42,597 nt of DNA from Nanobdellota archaeon (GCA_028867075.1 JAGWGZ010000004.1:1-42597), one strand, 5' to 3'. Positions 32,390-40,134 are shown, counted from the stretch's first letter. Made by a program: numbers and translations. Notes: generated from the sequence alone by a model not told the origin.

Positions 32390-33069
32390 CACGCAAATAT
32401 ACCTCCTCTTGGTCCGAAGACAATGAACCATGTTGTTATCGCCATTAGAACAAAAGTCAAGACTATAACCGAAAAGTAACCTTCTTTGATTTCCCTCTCT
32501 CTTTCTTTTGTTTCTTTGTAAACCATGTAATTTAACCCGACCATAATTATTGCCGAAATGATAAATACAAGAATAAATGCGATTTTTAGATGGTCATTGA
32601 TCAACATAAAAGCGGTCATGGCACCCATCAATCCTCCCATGAATGCAGCCATCATCCCCTCCATTATCCCCATGATGCCGCAGCATTTTCCATTCCAGAT
32701 TCCGAATAAAAATCCGACTGCTATCCCGAAGAATCCTCCGAAGAACATTCCATTTATTGATGCAACATAGAATCCGATTAAGAATGAAGAAATCATTCCC
32801 AGTGTCATGCCAATCATCATACCGGACATGCACGCAAACTCTTTGTATGCCCTTATTTGCCTTACAACGAGAATTATCAATGCATAACTCAGAGAAATAA
32901 AGAATAAGTCCAGACCATATTTTGGAATGAACTCGCTTATGTTCTTAAGGGACAAAAAATAAATCCCTATTAAAAATATTGCAGAAGTTAGAAGAGAGAC
33001 AACTGCAGTTTTAAGCATTTCACCTTCAACTCTCCTGCCATTCAGTTCTTTCAGGAATTCTTTAAACAT
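32389..33069 (-). CDS. Methionine/cysteine-rich polytopic membrane protein of the copper operon
   Basis: A 226-aa protein with about six membrane helices. Two segments are strikingly rich in Met and Cys: FACMSGMMIGMTLGM (about residue 80) and GKCCGIMGIMEGMMAAFMGGLMGAM (about residues 126-150). Met-xx-Met arrays within membrane helices are the usual way to carry Cu(I) or Ag(I), as in Ctr-type transporters, so a copper transport or handling role is likely (inference). It is the first gene of the copper operon, directly behind a TATA box and palindrome. I recognise no standard family name. Confidence 0.75.
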   Translation of the reverse strand: MFKEFLKELNGRRVEGEMLKTAVVSLLTSAIFLIGIYFLSLKNISEFIPKYGLDLFFISLSYALIILVVRQIRAYKEFACMSGMMIGMTLGMISSFLIGFYVASINGMFFGGFFGIAVGFLFGIWNGKCCGIMGIMEGMMAAFMGGLMGAMTAFMLINDHLKIAFILVFIISAIIMVGLNYMVYKETKEREREIKEGYFSVIVLTFVLMAITTWFIVFGPRGGIFA

Positions 33070-33090
33070 GAAGAGCTCAGAAGAGGGATC

Positions 33091-33120
33091 ATTATAATCG
33101 CTTTGGTGAAACTGGTTTCA
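33091..33120 (-). promoter_or_regulatory. Promoter and palindromic operator candidate of the copper operon
   Basis: GATTATAATG (minus strand) is centred about 26 nt before the start at 33069. About 9 bp upstream of it is TGAAAC-CA-GTTTCA (33107-33120), a perfect 6-bp inverted repeat over the BRE/TATA-proximal region, where an archaeal regulator would act. The membrane-anchored winged-helix protein encoded just upstream is the obvious candidate to bind it. Confidence 0.6.
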
Positions 33121-33212
33121 AGAAATTAATTTGTTTTTCAGTTCGTTTAATAAATAAAAACTCCCGATGAAATCTTTGAGAAGCACGTTTATTTATTATT
33201 AACAAATTAATA

Positions 33213-33226
33213 TATGCGAACAGGGT
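33213..33226 (-). repeat. Degenerate copy of the tRNA-Ser 5' region
   Basis: ACCCTGTTCGCATA (minus) resembles the tRNA-Ser 5' end GCCCAGTTCGCATA. Nearby GAGCATTTAG (about 33258) also recurs between the two tRNA-Ser-like segments (about 33839). The match is short. Confidence 0.4.
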
Positions 33227-33262
33227 GAAGCAGTAAATTAGCGAGGGCATGAGCCTGAGCAT

Positions 33263-33739
33263 TTAGTCTTTCAACACGACAATATTATTCATTCCCCTTC
33301 TCTTCCTTTCAATAATCTGTTTTGCTTCAAGTTTGTCCAATAACCTTGTCATGCCGACTTTTCCTATTTCTAACTTCTCCATTAAAGAACTTTGGAACAT
33401 TGCCTTTCCTTCCTGCAAAAGAAGTTCAACGACCTTTCTCTCATCTTTGTCTAATTTTTCCAAGTCAATCTTTCTGCTTTTTTCTTTAACCTTTTTTACA
33501 ATTATTCTTTCCTTAGGCTTTGCGAATATTAGGATTAATCCTAGAATGAACAATATCCCGACAATTGACAAGGCAAGATAAGTCTGAGTATCTATAGTAG
33601 TATACATTGGACAGGCTGTTTTTTCCATAGAACATCCGCTGTTCGCTATTTGTATCAGCGCGCCTTGAAAAAGAAAAATTATAACTACAATTAATGCAGA
33701 GATTCCCAGAATCAAAAATCCTACATGTTTGTTCTCCAT
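33263..33739 (-). CDS. Membrane-anchored winged-helix regulator, candidate copper sensor
   Basis: The start is moved to 33739, because the longer ORF (from 33952) would read through tRNA-Ser. The 158-aa protein has helix 1 (about residues 6-28), an external loop with SGCSMEKTACPMY (two Cys, two Met), helix 2 (about 52-70), a basic linker (KERIIVKKVKEKSRK) and a C-terminal MarR-like winged helix (DERKVVELLLQEGKAMFQSSLMEKLEIGKVGMTRLLDKLEAKQIIERKR). Such one-component membrane regulators are common in archaea. The Cys/Met loop faces outward, which suits sensing of external Cu(I). It lies upstream of, and in the same direction as, the copper operon, and 8 bp after tRNA-Ser, with which it may be co-transcribed. 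Confidence 0.8.
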   Translation of the reverse strand: MENKHVGFLILGISALIVVIIFLFQGALIQIANSGCSMEKTACPMYTTIDTQTYLALSIVGILFILGLILIFAKPKERIIVKKVKEKSRKIDLEKLDKDERKVVELLLQEGKAMFQSSLMEKLEIGKVGMTRLLDKLEAKQIIERKRRGMNNIVVLKD

Positions 33740-33747
33740 TTTATGAG

Positions 33748-33828
33748 CGCCCAGTGCAGGAATCGAACCTGCGGGCCCCGAAGGGCTCGGATTAGCAATC
33801 CGATGCAATACCACTATGCGAACTGGGC
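33748..33828 (-). tRNA. tRNA-Ser (anticodon GCU)
   Basis: Minus strand, 81 nt. Acceptor GCCCAGT pairs with ACTGGGC, discriminator G; anticodon stem TCGGA/TCCGA with loop TTGCTAA gives anticodon GCU; a long variable arm (GCCCTTCGGGGC) marks a class II tRNA; T arm GCAGG-TTCGATT-CCTGC. No intron and no encoded CCA. The winged-helix gene begins 8 nt after its 3' end, so tRNA processing would release that mRNA. Confidence 0.95.
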
Positions 33829-33850
33829 TTTTAGACCATGAGCATTTAGC

Positions 33851-33885
33851 CAAATCTTCCTGATTTGAGCCTATGCGAACTTGGC
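33851..33885 (-). repeat. tRNA-Ser 5'-end copy plus hairpin upstream of tRNA-Ser
   Basis: On the minus strand GCCAAGTTCGCATAG (33885-33871) copies the first 15 bases of tRNA-Ser (GCCCAGTTCGCATAG) with one mismatch, displaced 57 bp. It is followed directly by the hairpin CAAATC-AGGAA-GATTTG (33867-33851). The same order (fragment, hairpin, spacer, tRNA) is seen at tRNA-Leu. Confidence 0.8.
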
Positions 33886-34014
33886 ATGATAAAATGATAA
33901 ATTTAGGACTTTTAAGCTTTCCCACAACCCAATTTAATGAGTAAGAAATCATAAATTTGATTATAATCTTTGTGATATCAAAATAAATATAAATCGCATT
34001 TTTTATAATGGATT

Positions 34015-34302
34015 ATGAATCAAAAAGAATCTTACACTCCAAACGAAGTGGCTCAAATTGTTGCCGCTTATCAGAGAATTCATGCTTATGCTACAACCAC
34101 TGGAAAAGAGGTAGGCCTTTATGAGCAGTTTGTCCCAAATAATGTTAGAATTTCTATAGATAGGTTAATGGAAGCACAGAATCAGTTTTACGGGAGAGCT
34201 CAGCGTCATAATCAAGTTGAATCTATAAGAGAACTTGAAGGGAGAGTAAGTGCTTACCAAGATTTTGAGGAATTCCTTCACCTTCATGGAATGCTGAAAT
34301 AA
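34015..34302 (+). CDS. Small soluble protein of unknown function
   Basis: A 95-aa helical protein (YTPNEVAQIVAAYQRIHAYA, ISIDRLMEAQNQFYGRAQRH, VSAYQDFEEFLHLHGML), rich in Gln, Glu and His and without Cys. No membrane segment or known domain. AAATATAAATCGC is centred about 26 nt before the ATG, so it is a leaderless monocistronic gene. It stands alone between the divergent tRNA-Ser and a convergent secreted-protein gene. Confidence 0.7.
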   Translation: MNQKESYTPNEVAQIVAAYQRIHAYATTTGKEVGLYEQFVPNNVRISIDRLMEAQNQFYGRAQRHNQVESIRELEGRVSAYQDFEEFLHLHGMLK

Positions 34303-34391
34303 TTTTCTTGTCTCACTGAATCACTTACCCATTAACATTAATATCAATCCTGCGAATGAAGTGGGCAGATCCTTAAAATAAGTGTGAGAAA

Positions 34392-35762
34392 TTATCGGTA
34401 AAAAGTTTGCGCCGAAGAACTAAAGCTCCACGGGCCGGCAGCACAGGAACCGGAATTTAATTTTTCTATTTTTAATTCATCCGGAGAAACAAGCTGAAGG
34501 ATTATTGCAACGGTTGGCGCTGCAGATTCGATATTTGAATAAAGTTTTTCCGTAGCCTGATAGCAATACACATTTCCATCAGGTTTTACATTACTGAAAT
34601 CTGTATCTGTTAATCCTGAATTTGAAGGCGTAAAATAATAAGCTCCGCCGTCCAGCCCGCTTGAAGACATGGAAGTTCCTACAGAAAATATTCCAATATT
34701 CGTGTTAATATCGTCATGTATCAAGGCTAGATTAGGCTCTTCGCTGAACATTGAAGGCGATGCGCCCCCAACAAACCAGTTGCCCTGAGCAGTTCCAAGA
34801 ATATCCTGCGCTGTTGTTCCGCATAATGGGCCCGCTGTTCTTTTTGAAATCGTGGTGAAGGGATTGTCTATGGCATATCCTCCAAGAAACCCGTAAAGGG
34901 AGTTCTGCAAATCGCCGGTAAAATAATCAAGCGGGCAGACAATATAACGGGAATAATCCTGTCCTGTGCTTTCAGAAAACCTTGAGTCGTTTGCATATTC
35001 CAGAGGTTTTATTCTAAAGTCTTCCAAGACCCAATCCAAAGCCTGCGAACCCTGAGGCTGTCCTCCCGCGGTTCCTATATTCTCACCCGCATTAATCTTT
35101 ACATCAACATACTTGCCGCATGATTGAAAAATCTCGTCCCCCGCAGTAACATTATTGCAGTAATCAAACGGAGATGTAAAGCTATTGAGAATCTTATCTG
35201 ATAGAGAAGTCAAATGATAAAAGAATCCTGAAATGTCTGAGCATGGCGCAAAGCTTAGGGTGTAATCTGTCCTTGAAATTGTTGTGCGGCTTGAATCTGT
35301 GTAATACTGGAATCTTTCTATCTTGAAAATTGTAATATTTCCCGGCGAGGACACTTCTGTTTTCAGTGCAGTTCTCTGAGAATCCAGGGGCAAATAAAGG
35401 TATAAGTGATTAATGGGAAAGACGTGGCCCGGAGGGTTTACATGTCCTAATGGCTCAATGTAAGAAATGGAAGACAAGGGAATTGGAGAGACTGAGAAAA
35501 CAGCATTCCCATTTCCGCAGGAAGCAACATCCGAAGGCATGTTTGGAATATAATTCCCGTTATTATTCTGGCTTGAATTTTCTGCAGAATAGTTGCCGTA
35601 AGAATAATCAGTATAATTTGAATTATTTCCCGAATATTGATAATTCGATGAGGACTTATTCCTATTTGTAAAAAAATGAAAACCAGCGATGATAACAAGG
35701 AGGGACGCTATAATAATAGCTCCGACGATAAGAATTTTTGGCAGCCTCTTTTTATTCTGCAT
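34392..35762 (-). CDS. Secreted or membrane-anchored protein of unknown function
   Basis: A 456-aa protein with a basic N-terminus and one hydrophobic helix (about residues 9-31), then a low-complexity Asn/Ser/Tyr linker (about 35-75) and a large extracellular domain. A notable motif is PLGHVNPPGHVFPINHLYLYLP (residues of about 104-125), and later ALDWVLEDFRI. The His-rich GHxxPxxH segment recalls the start of proteins distantly related to LytM/M23 peptidase-like folds, but I see no complete HxxxD...HxH set, so activity is doubtful. Seven or more Cys residues could form disulfides outside the cell. Single gene, probably a surface protein. Confidence 0.6.
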   Translation of the reverse strand: MQNKKRLPKILIVGAIIIASLLVIIAGFHFFTNRNKSSSNYQYSGNNSNYTDYSYGNYSAENSSQNNNGNYIPNMPSDVASCGNGNAVFSVSPIPLSSISYIEPLGHVNPPGHVFPINHLYLYLPLDSQRTALKTEVSSPGNITIFKIERFQYYTDSSRTTISRTDYTLSFAPCSDISGFFYHLTSLSDKILNSFTSPFDYCNNVTAGDEIFQSCGKYVDVKINAGENIGTAGGQPQGSQALDWVLEDFRIKPLEYANDSRFSESTGQDYSRYIVCPLDYFTGDLQNSLYGFLGGYAIDNPFTTISKRTAGPLCGTTAQDILGTAQGNWFVGGASPSMFSEEPNLALIHDDINTNIGIFSVGTSMSSSGLDGGAYYFTPSNSGLTDTDFSNVKPDGNVYCYQATEKLYSNIESAAPTVAIILQLVSPDELKIEKLNSGSCAAGPWSFSSSAQTFYR

Positions 35763-35839
35763 AGATGATTTTATTCATCAGGTTATATAAATATTTTGAG
35801 AAGGTTCTTGAAGTTCGATTCATGCTGTGGGTGCTCTAA

Positions 35840-36358
35840 TCAGATTATTTTTTTTAACTCCTTCTTAATCTTCTCAAAATCGCAATAATCATGGGTATTT
35901 CCCGTAAATTTCACAAACCTAAAATCCTTGTTTGGTATCTTTGACAAAAGATTAAACAATTCGTCAAAACTCATAAGTGGATCGTTGTTATTTTGTATAA
36001 AAATTGTAGGGATATTATAAGAATTAAGCAAGCCTAGAATGTTAATCCTATTGTTTTTTGTCCATGAATAAGGAAGCCCCATAAAAATACATCCTTTTGG
36101 ATGAAGATTTCCTTCATTTATAGATTTGAGAGCAAGAACCACCCCTGCAGATTTTGCTATTATTACATAATCTTTTTTGTTACTTAAATAATTCTTCAGT
36201 ATACCACTTTCCACATCAAAATTTATTGCTGGCGTTTCATCCGTCCAATGTTTATAATACTGAATATGTGTTCTTCCGAAAGATTTTATGGAGTCTGACA
36301 AATTCTCTATCCAATCTTTTGTATTGGCATTATTTCCCGATAATAATATTATCTCCAT
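35840..36358 (-). CDS. Small alpha/beta-hydrolase-fold protein
   Basis: A 172-aa protein with the minimal alpha/beta hydrolase pattern: strand YVIIAKSAGVVLAL with the nucleophile elbow in the form AKSAG (Ser at about residue 93, first Gly replaced by Ala), IFIQNNNDPLMSF (acid) and KFTGNTHDYCDF (His). The triad order is right, so an esterase or hydrolase activity is plausible, though it is shorter than most family members. Last gene of the minus-strand operon that begins with transketolase; its start overlaps the nucleotidyltransferase end by 10 bp. The substrate is probably a product of that operon (inference). Confidence 0.65.
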   Translation of the reverse strand: MEIILLSGNNANTKDWIENLSDSIKSFGRTHIQYYKHWTDETPAINFDVESGILKNYLSNKKDYVIIAKSAGVVLALKSINEGNLHPKGCIFMGLPYSWTKNNRINILGLLNSYNIPTIFIQNNNDPLMSFDELFNLLSKIPNKDFRFVKFTGNTHDYCDFEKIKKELKKII

Positions 36359-37014
36359 ATTTTATTAGATCTTATATATTTTTTATTATTTTTTAACATT
36401 TCTTTATTATCAAACTCAGGGGGAGCTTTTGAAATAACTCCTCTTATGCTCTTAACACGGGACAATCTTTTCAATGTCTCTTCAAGCTTATTGGCATATT
36501 TTTCTTCCTCTTGGAACTTTATAATCTCATCAGAGATGATCATAGGATGCTGTAAGACTAGCTCTTCTTTTTGAGAGATTATGTTGTTCTCAGATAGAGA
36601 TACTTTCGAGTTTTCGGTTGAAATTTCTGGAGGATATAAGGATACTACCCAGTCTCCAGTTTTGTCATGCATTTTTATTATCTTCTTTAGATGATTGGAA
36701 GAAATCGGCTGATTTCCTGCTAGAAGAAGAAAAGGACCATTCAAATGTTCTTCTGAAATCTTAATTCCTTTTCTGAAGCTCTCTGGAGAATTGATTAATA
36801 CTATATTAGGACCAAAGTAATTTAATGCTTCTCTTTTTATGAGTTCTCTGTTTTTTTTATTGCAGACAAGTATTATCTCTTTTATATTTAAGTCTTTCAG
36901 TGAACTCAACAAATAAGAGATTATACTTCTACCTTTATAGATATAAAGGGATTTGTCTACTCCACCAAATCTCGTAGATTTTCCGCCACACATTATAATG
37001 GCCTTGTATATCAT
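36349..37014 (-). CDS. MobA-like (GT-A fold) nucleotidyltransferase
   Basis: A 221-aa protein starting with the NTP-transferase signature IIMCGGKSTRFGGVDKSLYIYKGRSIISYLL, followed by IILVCNK, a middle LINSPESFRKGIKISEEHL and FLLLAGNQPISSNHLKKI, where the usual metal-binding D in LxGDxP is replaced by N (AGNQP). The fold joins NTP to a phosphate-bearing substrate (molybdopterin, sugars, glycerol, methylerythritol). The Asn substitution could weaken metal binding or be a lineage trait. It overlaps its upstream neighbour by 4 bp and lies in the transketolase operon, so a sugar-phosphate or polyol-phosphate substrate is likely (inference). Confidence 0.75.
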   Translation of the reverse strand: MIYKAIIMCGGKSTRFGGVDKSLYIYKGRSIISYLLSSLKDLNIKEIILVCNKKNRELIKREALNYFGPNIVLINSPESFRKGIKISEEHLNGPFLLLAGNQPISSNHLKKIIKMHDKTGDWVVSLYPPEISTENSKVSLSENNIISQKEELVLQHPMIISDEIIKFQEEEKYANKLEETLKRLSRVKSIRGVISKAPPEFDNKEMLKNNKKYIRSNKIWR

Positions 37015-38210
37015 CTCAGATAATCATTCACCAATTTAGCTGTTGAGGGGGTTATGGGCTCACTCATATTTACTGCCTTCAGATATTCTTTGCCAAGGAT
37101 TTCTTTATTTGAATCTGTCCAGTCTTTATTATCTCGGTAATGGTTTATTTTATTGCTTATTCTCCTAAATTCTTGATTCAATTCAGCTAACACTTTAGGA
37201 AAATCAAAATTATCCATATCTTTAATATAACTTTCACTCGGTTTTTGCTGAGAAGAAGCAATTCCCTTAAACGGTTTCCTCATGTTAGCTACAAGATACA
37301 CAAAATTTCTTGCAGATTTAAGTTTGTTTTTTTCTAAGAAGACTTTTTGTTTGGACTCTGAATAAGATGACAATAATAAATACCTTATCATATCAGAATG
37401 GTACTCATCTTTTATTATCTCCTTAAGATCCCATTCACTTATGCCCCCTTCCGGAATAATTTTAGGCCAAATTATAATCTCGTCCATTCCAGGAGAAGAT
37501 TCCAGAGCTGATCTGCATAAAATTCTGAGGAAGATATATTTTGTCATGACACTATTTGATCCCGCAATAGTATAATCTGACTCTGGATATTTATGATCCC
37601 ACAAATTTGCCAAAACAAAAAGAGGCCCTATATTCTGCCCTCTTAATGGATTTTTCAAAGAGTAACCTGTGGGTTTGGAAATTTGAATTAAATTAGAGGT
37701 ATTCTCTCTAATCATCCTCTCAAGTTCTCCTTCAATTCGGGAAGGATGGAGCTTTATCCCTTTAATAAATCCCTGAAGATCGCTGTGACTTTTTATATCT
37801 GCAGGACTTAAAAAATAGGATCCATTAATTCTCTTTATATATCCTGATTCATAAAGTTCTTTGAAATCTTCACTTACTCCTTCGCCAACATTTTTGTCTG
37901 TGTCGGTAAGCAAATCCAAAGAAGAAAGGTTTAACATACCCCGTACAGTATCACTGTAGACTGTATTCAGATTTGCTATTTCTAAATCTTCCGCAGAGTT
38001 AATACCTGAGCCTGAATCTTTTAATAGTAAGTCTCCCCGTCTTCCATAGAAATTATAAGATCTTCCTGGAAAAATTGATTCTTGACCTTTGAATTTTCTT
38101 CTATACCTACTTACAACATCAAGTAAAACCAAAAAGAAAGCATGTCCTATATGTGTTTTGGCATTTGTATAGATTCCCAGTGGAGGATTAGCAATAATTC
38201 TTTGCTTCAT
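37011..38210 (-). CDS. Class I aminoacyl-tRNA-synthetase-like protein, divergent paralogue
   Basis: A 399-aa protein that begins like a MetRS/ValRS/LeuRS catalytic core: IIANPPLGIYTNAKTHIGHAFFLVLLDVVSRYRR has an intact HIGH motif, and LNLSSLDLLTDTDK, DFKELYESGYIKRINGSYFLSP and YTIAGSNSVMTKYIFLRIL fit the rest of the Rossmann domain. The place of KMSKS reads EGGISEWDLKEII, with both lysines missing, and no editing domain is seen. The C-terminal helical part (NKINHYRDNKDW) is short. So it may activate a small acid weakly, transfer a non-tRNA substrate, or be non-catalytic. It lies between transketolase (1-bp gap) and a nucleotidyltransferase (4-bp overlap). It is separate from the housekeeping argS and ileS in this window. 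Confidence 0.75.
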   Translation of the reverse strand: MKQRIIANPPLGIYTNAKTHIGHAFFLVLLDVVSRYRRKFKGQESIFPGRSYNFYGRRGDLLLKDSGSGINSAEDLEIANLNTVYSDTVRGMLNLSSLDLLTDTDKNVGEGVSEDFKELYESGYIKRINGSYFLSPADIKSHSDLQGFIKGIKLHPSRIEGELERMIRENTSNLIQISKPTGYSLKNPLRGQNIGPLFVLANLWDHKYPESDYTIAGSNSVMTKYIFLRILCRSALESSPGMDEIIIWPKIIPEGGISEWDLKEIIKDEYHSDMIRYLLLSSYSESKQKVFLEKNKLKSARNFVYLVANMRKPFKGIASSQQKPSESYIKDMDNFDFPKVLAELNQEFRRISNKINHYRDNKDWTDSNKEILGKEYLKAVNMSEPITPSTAKLVNDYLR

Positions 38211-38211
38211 A

Positions 38212-40098
38212 CTATAGACTTTTTTCTACTAATTTAGATATCCCCTCTCCGTCAAATTCAAAATATTTAATCAAATCCTCCAAATCTCCTGAAGTTCCGA
38301 ATTCAAAACCATGAGATACTATCTTTGAAGGATAATTACGTCCAGATTTCAAGATTGCTTCAGATATTGGATAAGATAATGATCTCGGATTTCCATTGTA
38401 GACACTAACTAATGGAGCCTGTGGAACAACATTACTTACGAAGTATTCGCCCAGAGTTTCACGATTTATCACATTTATTAGCCTTGATTCTATTCCTTTT
38501 GATTCCAAGATATCTGCTGCATCAAGACATCCTTTCATTGTTAGACCATTTGATACGATCGTCACACTCGGATTTCTTCCCTCCCTCACTACATAGTCAG
38601 TTGTATTTCTTTTATCTGAAGTTATATTAGGCAAAGGGCCATTATGGACCCTGATGTAGGTGGGACCCAATCTGTAATTAAAGGCAGCATTCAAGGAATT
38701 GAACAAATCAGGAGCATCCGCGGGTTCAAGGCATCTGATGCCTGGCATAAGAGTCAACATTCCAGATTGCCCAGATGGCTGATGGGTCTGACCATTCTTA
38801 GCACCCCCTATACCTCCCATATTACCTATAATGACAATTGGAGATTTCCCTTGAGAAAGAACATTCAATTGGTCTGCATTTCTGTACAAAAACTCTTCTC
38901 CGGCGTCAATTAATATTCCCGAACTTTTATCTGTGACTGCTAATCCATGAGCCATTGCAGTCATATGTTGCTCCCTTAATCCCACATCAATAAATCTTGT
39001 TTTGGGATTGTCAAGACCCAATACTGGGATTACATCCTCTCTTATTAAATCAGCAGTCAATACATAGAGATTATTGTCAGAATTTGCGAAAGTATAGTTT
39101 AGTTCTCGTATATAATCAACTAAAGCACCAAGGAGATTATGATAATCCACCCTTGCGACATTAAAGTCCAGTTCAAGAGGTTTAGGATTTTTCAAGAAGA
39201 CTTCATTAGGTTGAGGAATATCTCTACGAACTCGACTCAATATCTGTTTAATATCCTTCCCTTCTAGGAGAAGGTTTTGGTTGTTTATTGCAGATTCCAC
39301 ATCTTCTATTTTTGCGGTACTCACTGTATGATAACCGCTATAGTGGTTTTCACATCCTCCTATGCCCTTCCCCTTTATTGTATTCGCAATAATCATTGTG
39401 GGAGATCTCTGACCTGAGTTGACCGAATTAAATACATCTTCGATATCCTCAAAGTCATGGCCATCCAAGATCTCTCTTACATCCCACCCATATCCTTCCC
39501 AGATTTTCTTAATATCAGAAAGATTGTCGGAGTAGCTTGTAGGATGCGAAAGCTGTTTTTTATTTTTGTCAATTATCACAATTAAGTTATCAAGACCAAG
39601 GTTTCCCGCGTGCCGCGCAGCTTCGCTTACATTTCCTTCCTGTTCCTCCCCATCTCCAAGAAATACATAGGTCTTAAAATCCAGATTATTGGTCTTTGCT
39701 GCAAAAGAGGCTCCTACTCCATAAGAAAGAAGCATTCCGAGAGACCCGCTTGGAGTGATATCAACCCCCGGGACTTTACTCATATCCTCATGACCTTGTA
39801 GTCTGGAATTCAAACTTCTGTAAGTTAATAATTCAGAAGGATCTATCCATCCAAGCATTGAGAAAATCTTGTATCTAAGAGGGCCAAGATGGCCTCTTAC
39901 CAGTACCCTATCCCTATTTGGGTCATTAGGATTTTCAGGATTGTACCTAAGAATTCCTCCAAAATAGAGGGATGTCATAAGTTCAACGGAAGAAGAACAA
40001 CCCCCGGTATGGCCACTTTTTGCATTTTTTGTGATAAAGAAGATATCTCTTCTTATCTCTTGACTTAGAGATTCTAACTCAAGTTTACTTAAACTCAT
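38212..40098 (-). CDS. Transketolase (full-length, single chain)
   Basis: A 628-aa thiamine-diphosphate enzyme. Key features: AKSGHTGGCSSS (substrate His), RDRVLVRGHLGPLRY, the TPP motif GDGEEQEGNVSEAARHAG ... VIIDKNKK, GKGIGGCENHYSGYH, LREQHMTAMAHGLAV with the catalytic Glu, and NGQTHQPSGQSG, then a C-terminal regulatory-type domain (VTIVSNGLTMKGCLDAADIL). The GHGS step reads GHLG, which is slightly unusual. In archaea transketolase is often split into two subunits; here it is one chain. It heads an operon with an aaRS-like protein, a nucleotidyltransferase and a hydrolase, an unusual setting that suggests it feeds a pentose or ketose phosphate into a special product. Confidence 0.88.
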   Translation of the reverse strand: MSLSKLELESLSQEIRRDIFFITKNAKSGHTGGCSSSVELMTSLYFGGILRYNPENPNDPNRDRVLVRGHLGPLRYKIFSMLGWIDPSELLTYRSLNSRLQGHEDMSKVPGVDITPSGSLGMLLSYGVGASFAAKTNNLDFKTYVFLGDGEEQEGNVSEAARHAGNLGLDNLIVIIDKNKKQLSHPTSYSDNLSDIKKIWEGYGWDVREILDGHDFEDIEDVFNSVNSGQRSPTMIIANTIKGKGIGGCENHYSGYHTVSTAKIEDVESAINNQNLLLEGKDIKQILSRVRRDIPQPNEVFLKNPKPLELDFNVARVDYHNLLGALVDYIRELNYTFANSDNNLYVLTADLIREDVIPVLGLDNPKTRFIDVGLREQHMTAMAHGLAVTDKSSGILIDAGEEFLYRNADQLNVLSQGKSPIVIIGNMGGIGGAKNGQTHQPSGQSGMLTLMPGIRCLEPADAPDLFNSLNAAFNYRLGPTYIRVHNGPLPNITSDKRNTTDYVVREGRNPSVTIVSNGLTMKGCLDAADILESKGIESRLINVINRETLGEYFVSNVVPQAPLVSVYNGNPRSLSYPISEAILKSGRNYPSKIVSHGFEFGTSGDLEDLIKYFEFDGEGISKLVEKSL

Positions 40099-40115
40099 TT
40101 AATGTGAAATAAATA

Positions 40116-40134
40116 GTGATTTATAAATATTCAC
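40116..40134 (-). promoter_or_regulatory. Promoter of the transketolase operon
   Basis: ATTTATAAATC on the minus strand is centred about 28 nt before the start at 40098. Flanking GTGA and TTCAC make an imperfect inverted repeat over the TATA box. Confidence 0.5.

Noticed and set aside
33748-33885. att site of an integrated element at tRNA-Ser
   Set aside because: The copied part is the 5' end, lies upstream, and no integrase or element genes are present.
33740-33952. N-terminal extension of the winged-helix ORF
   Set aside because: The extension is the translation of tRNA-Ser and its leader; the real start is at 33739.
38212-40098. 1-deoxyxylulose-5-phosphate synthase
   Set aside because: Motif order and the THQP and GHTGG segments fit transketolase better, and archaea rarely have the DXP pathway.
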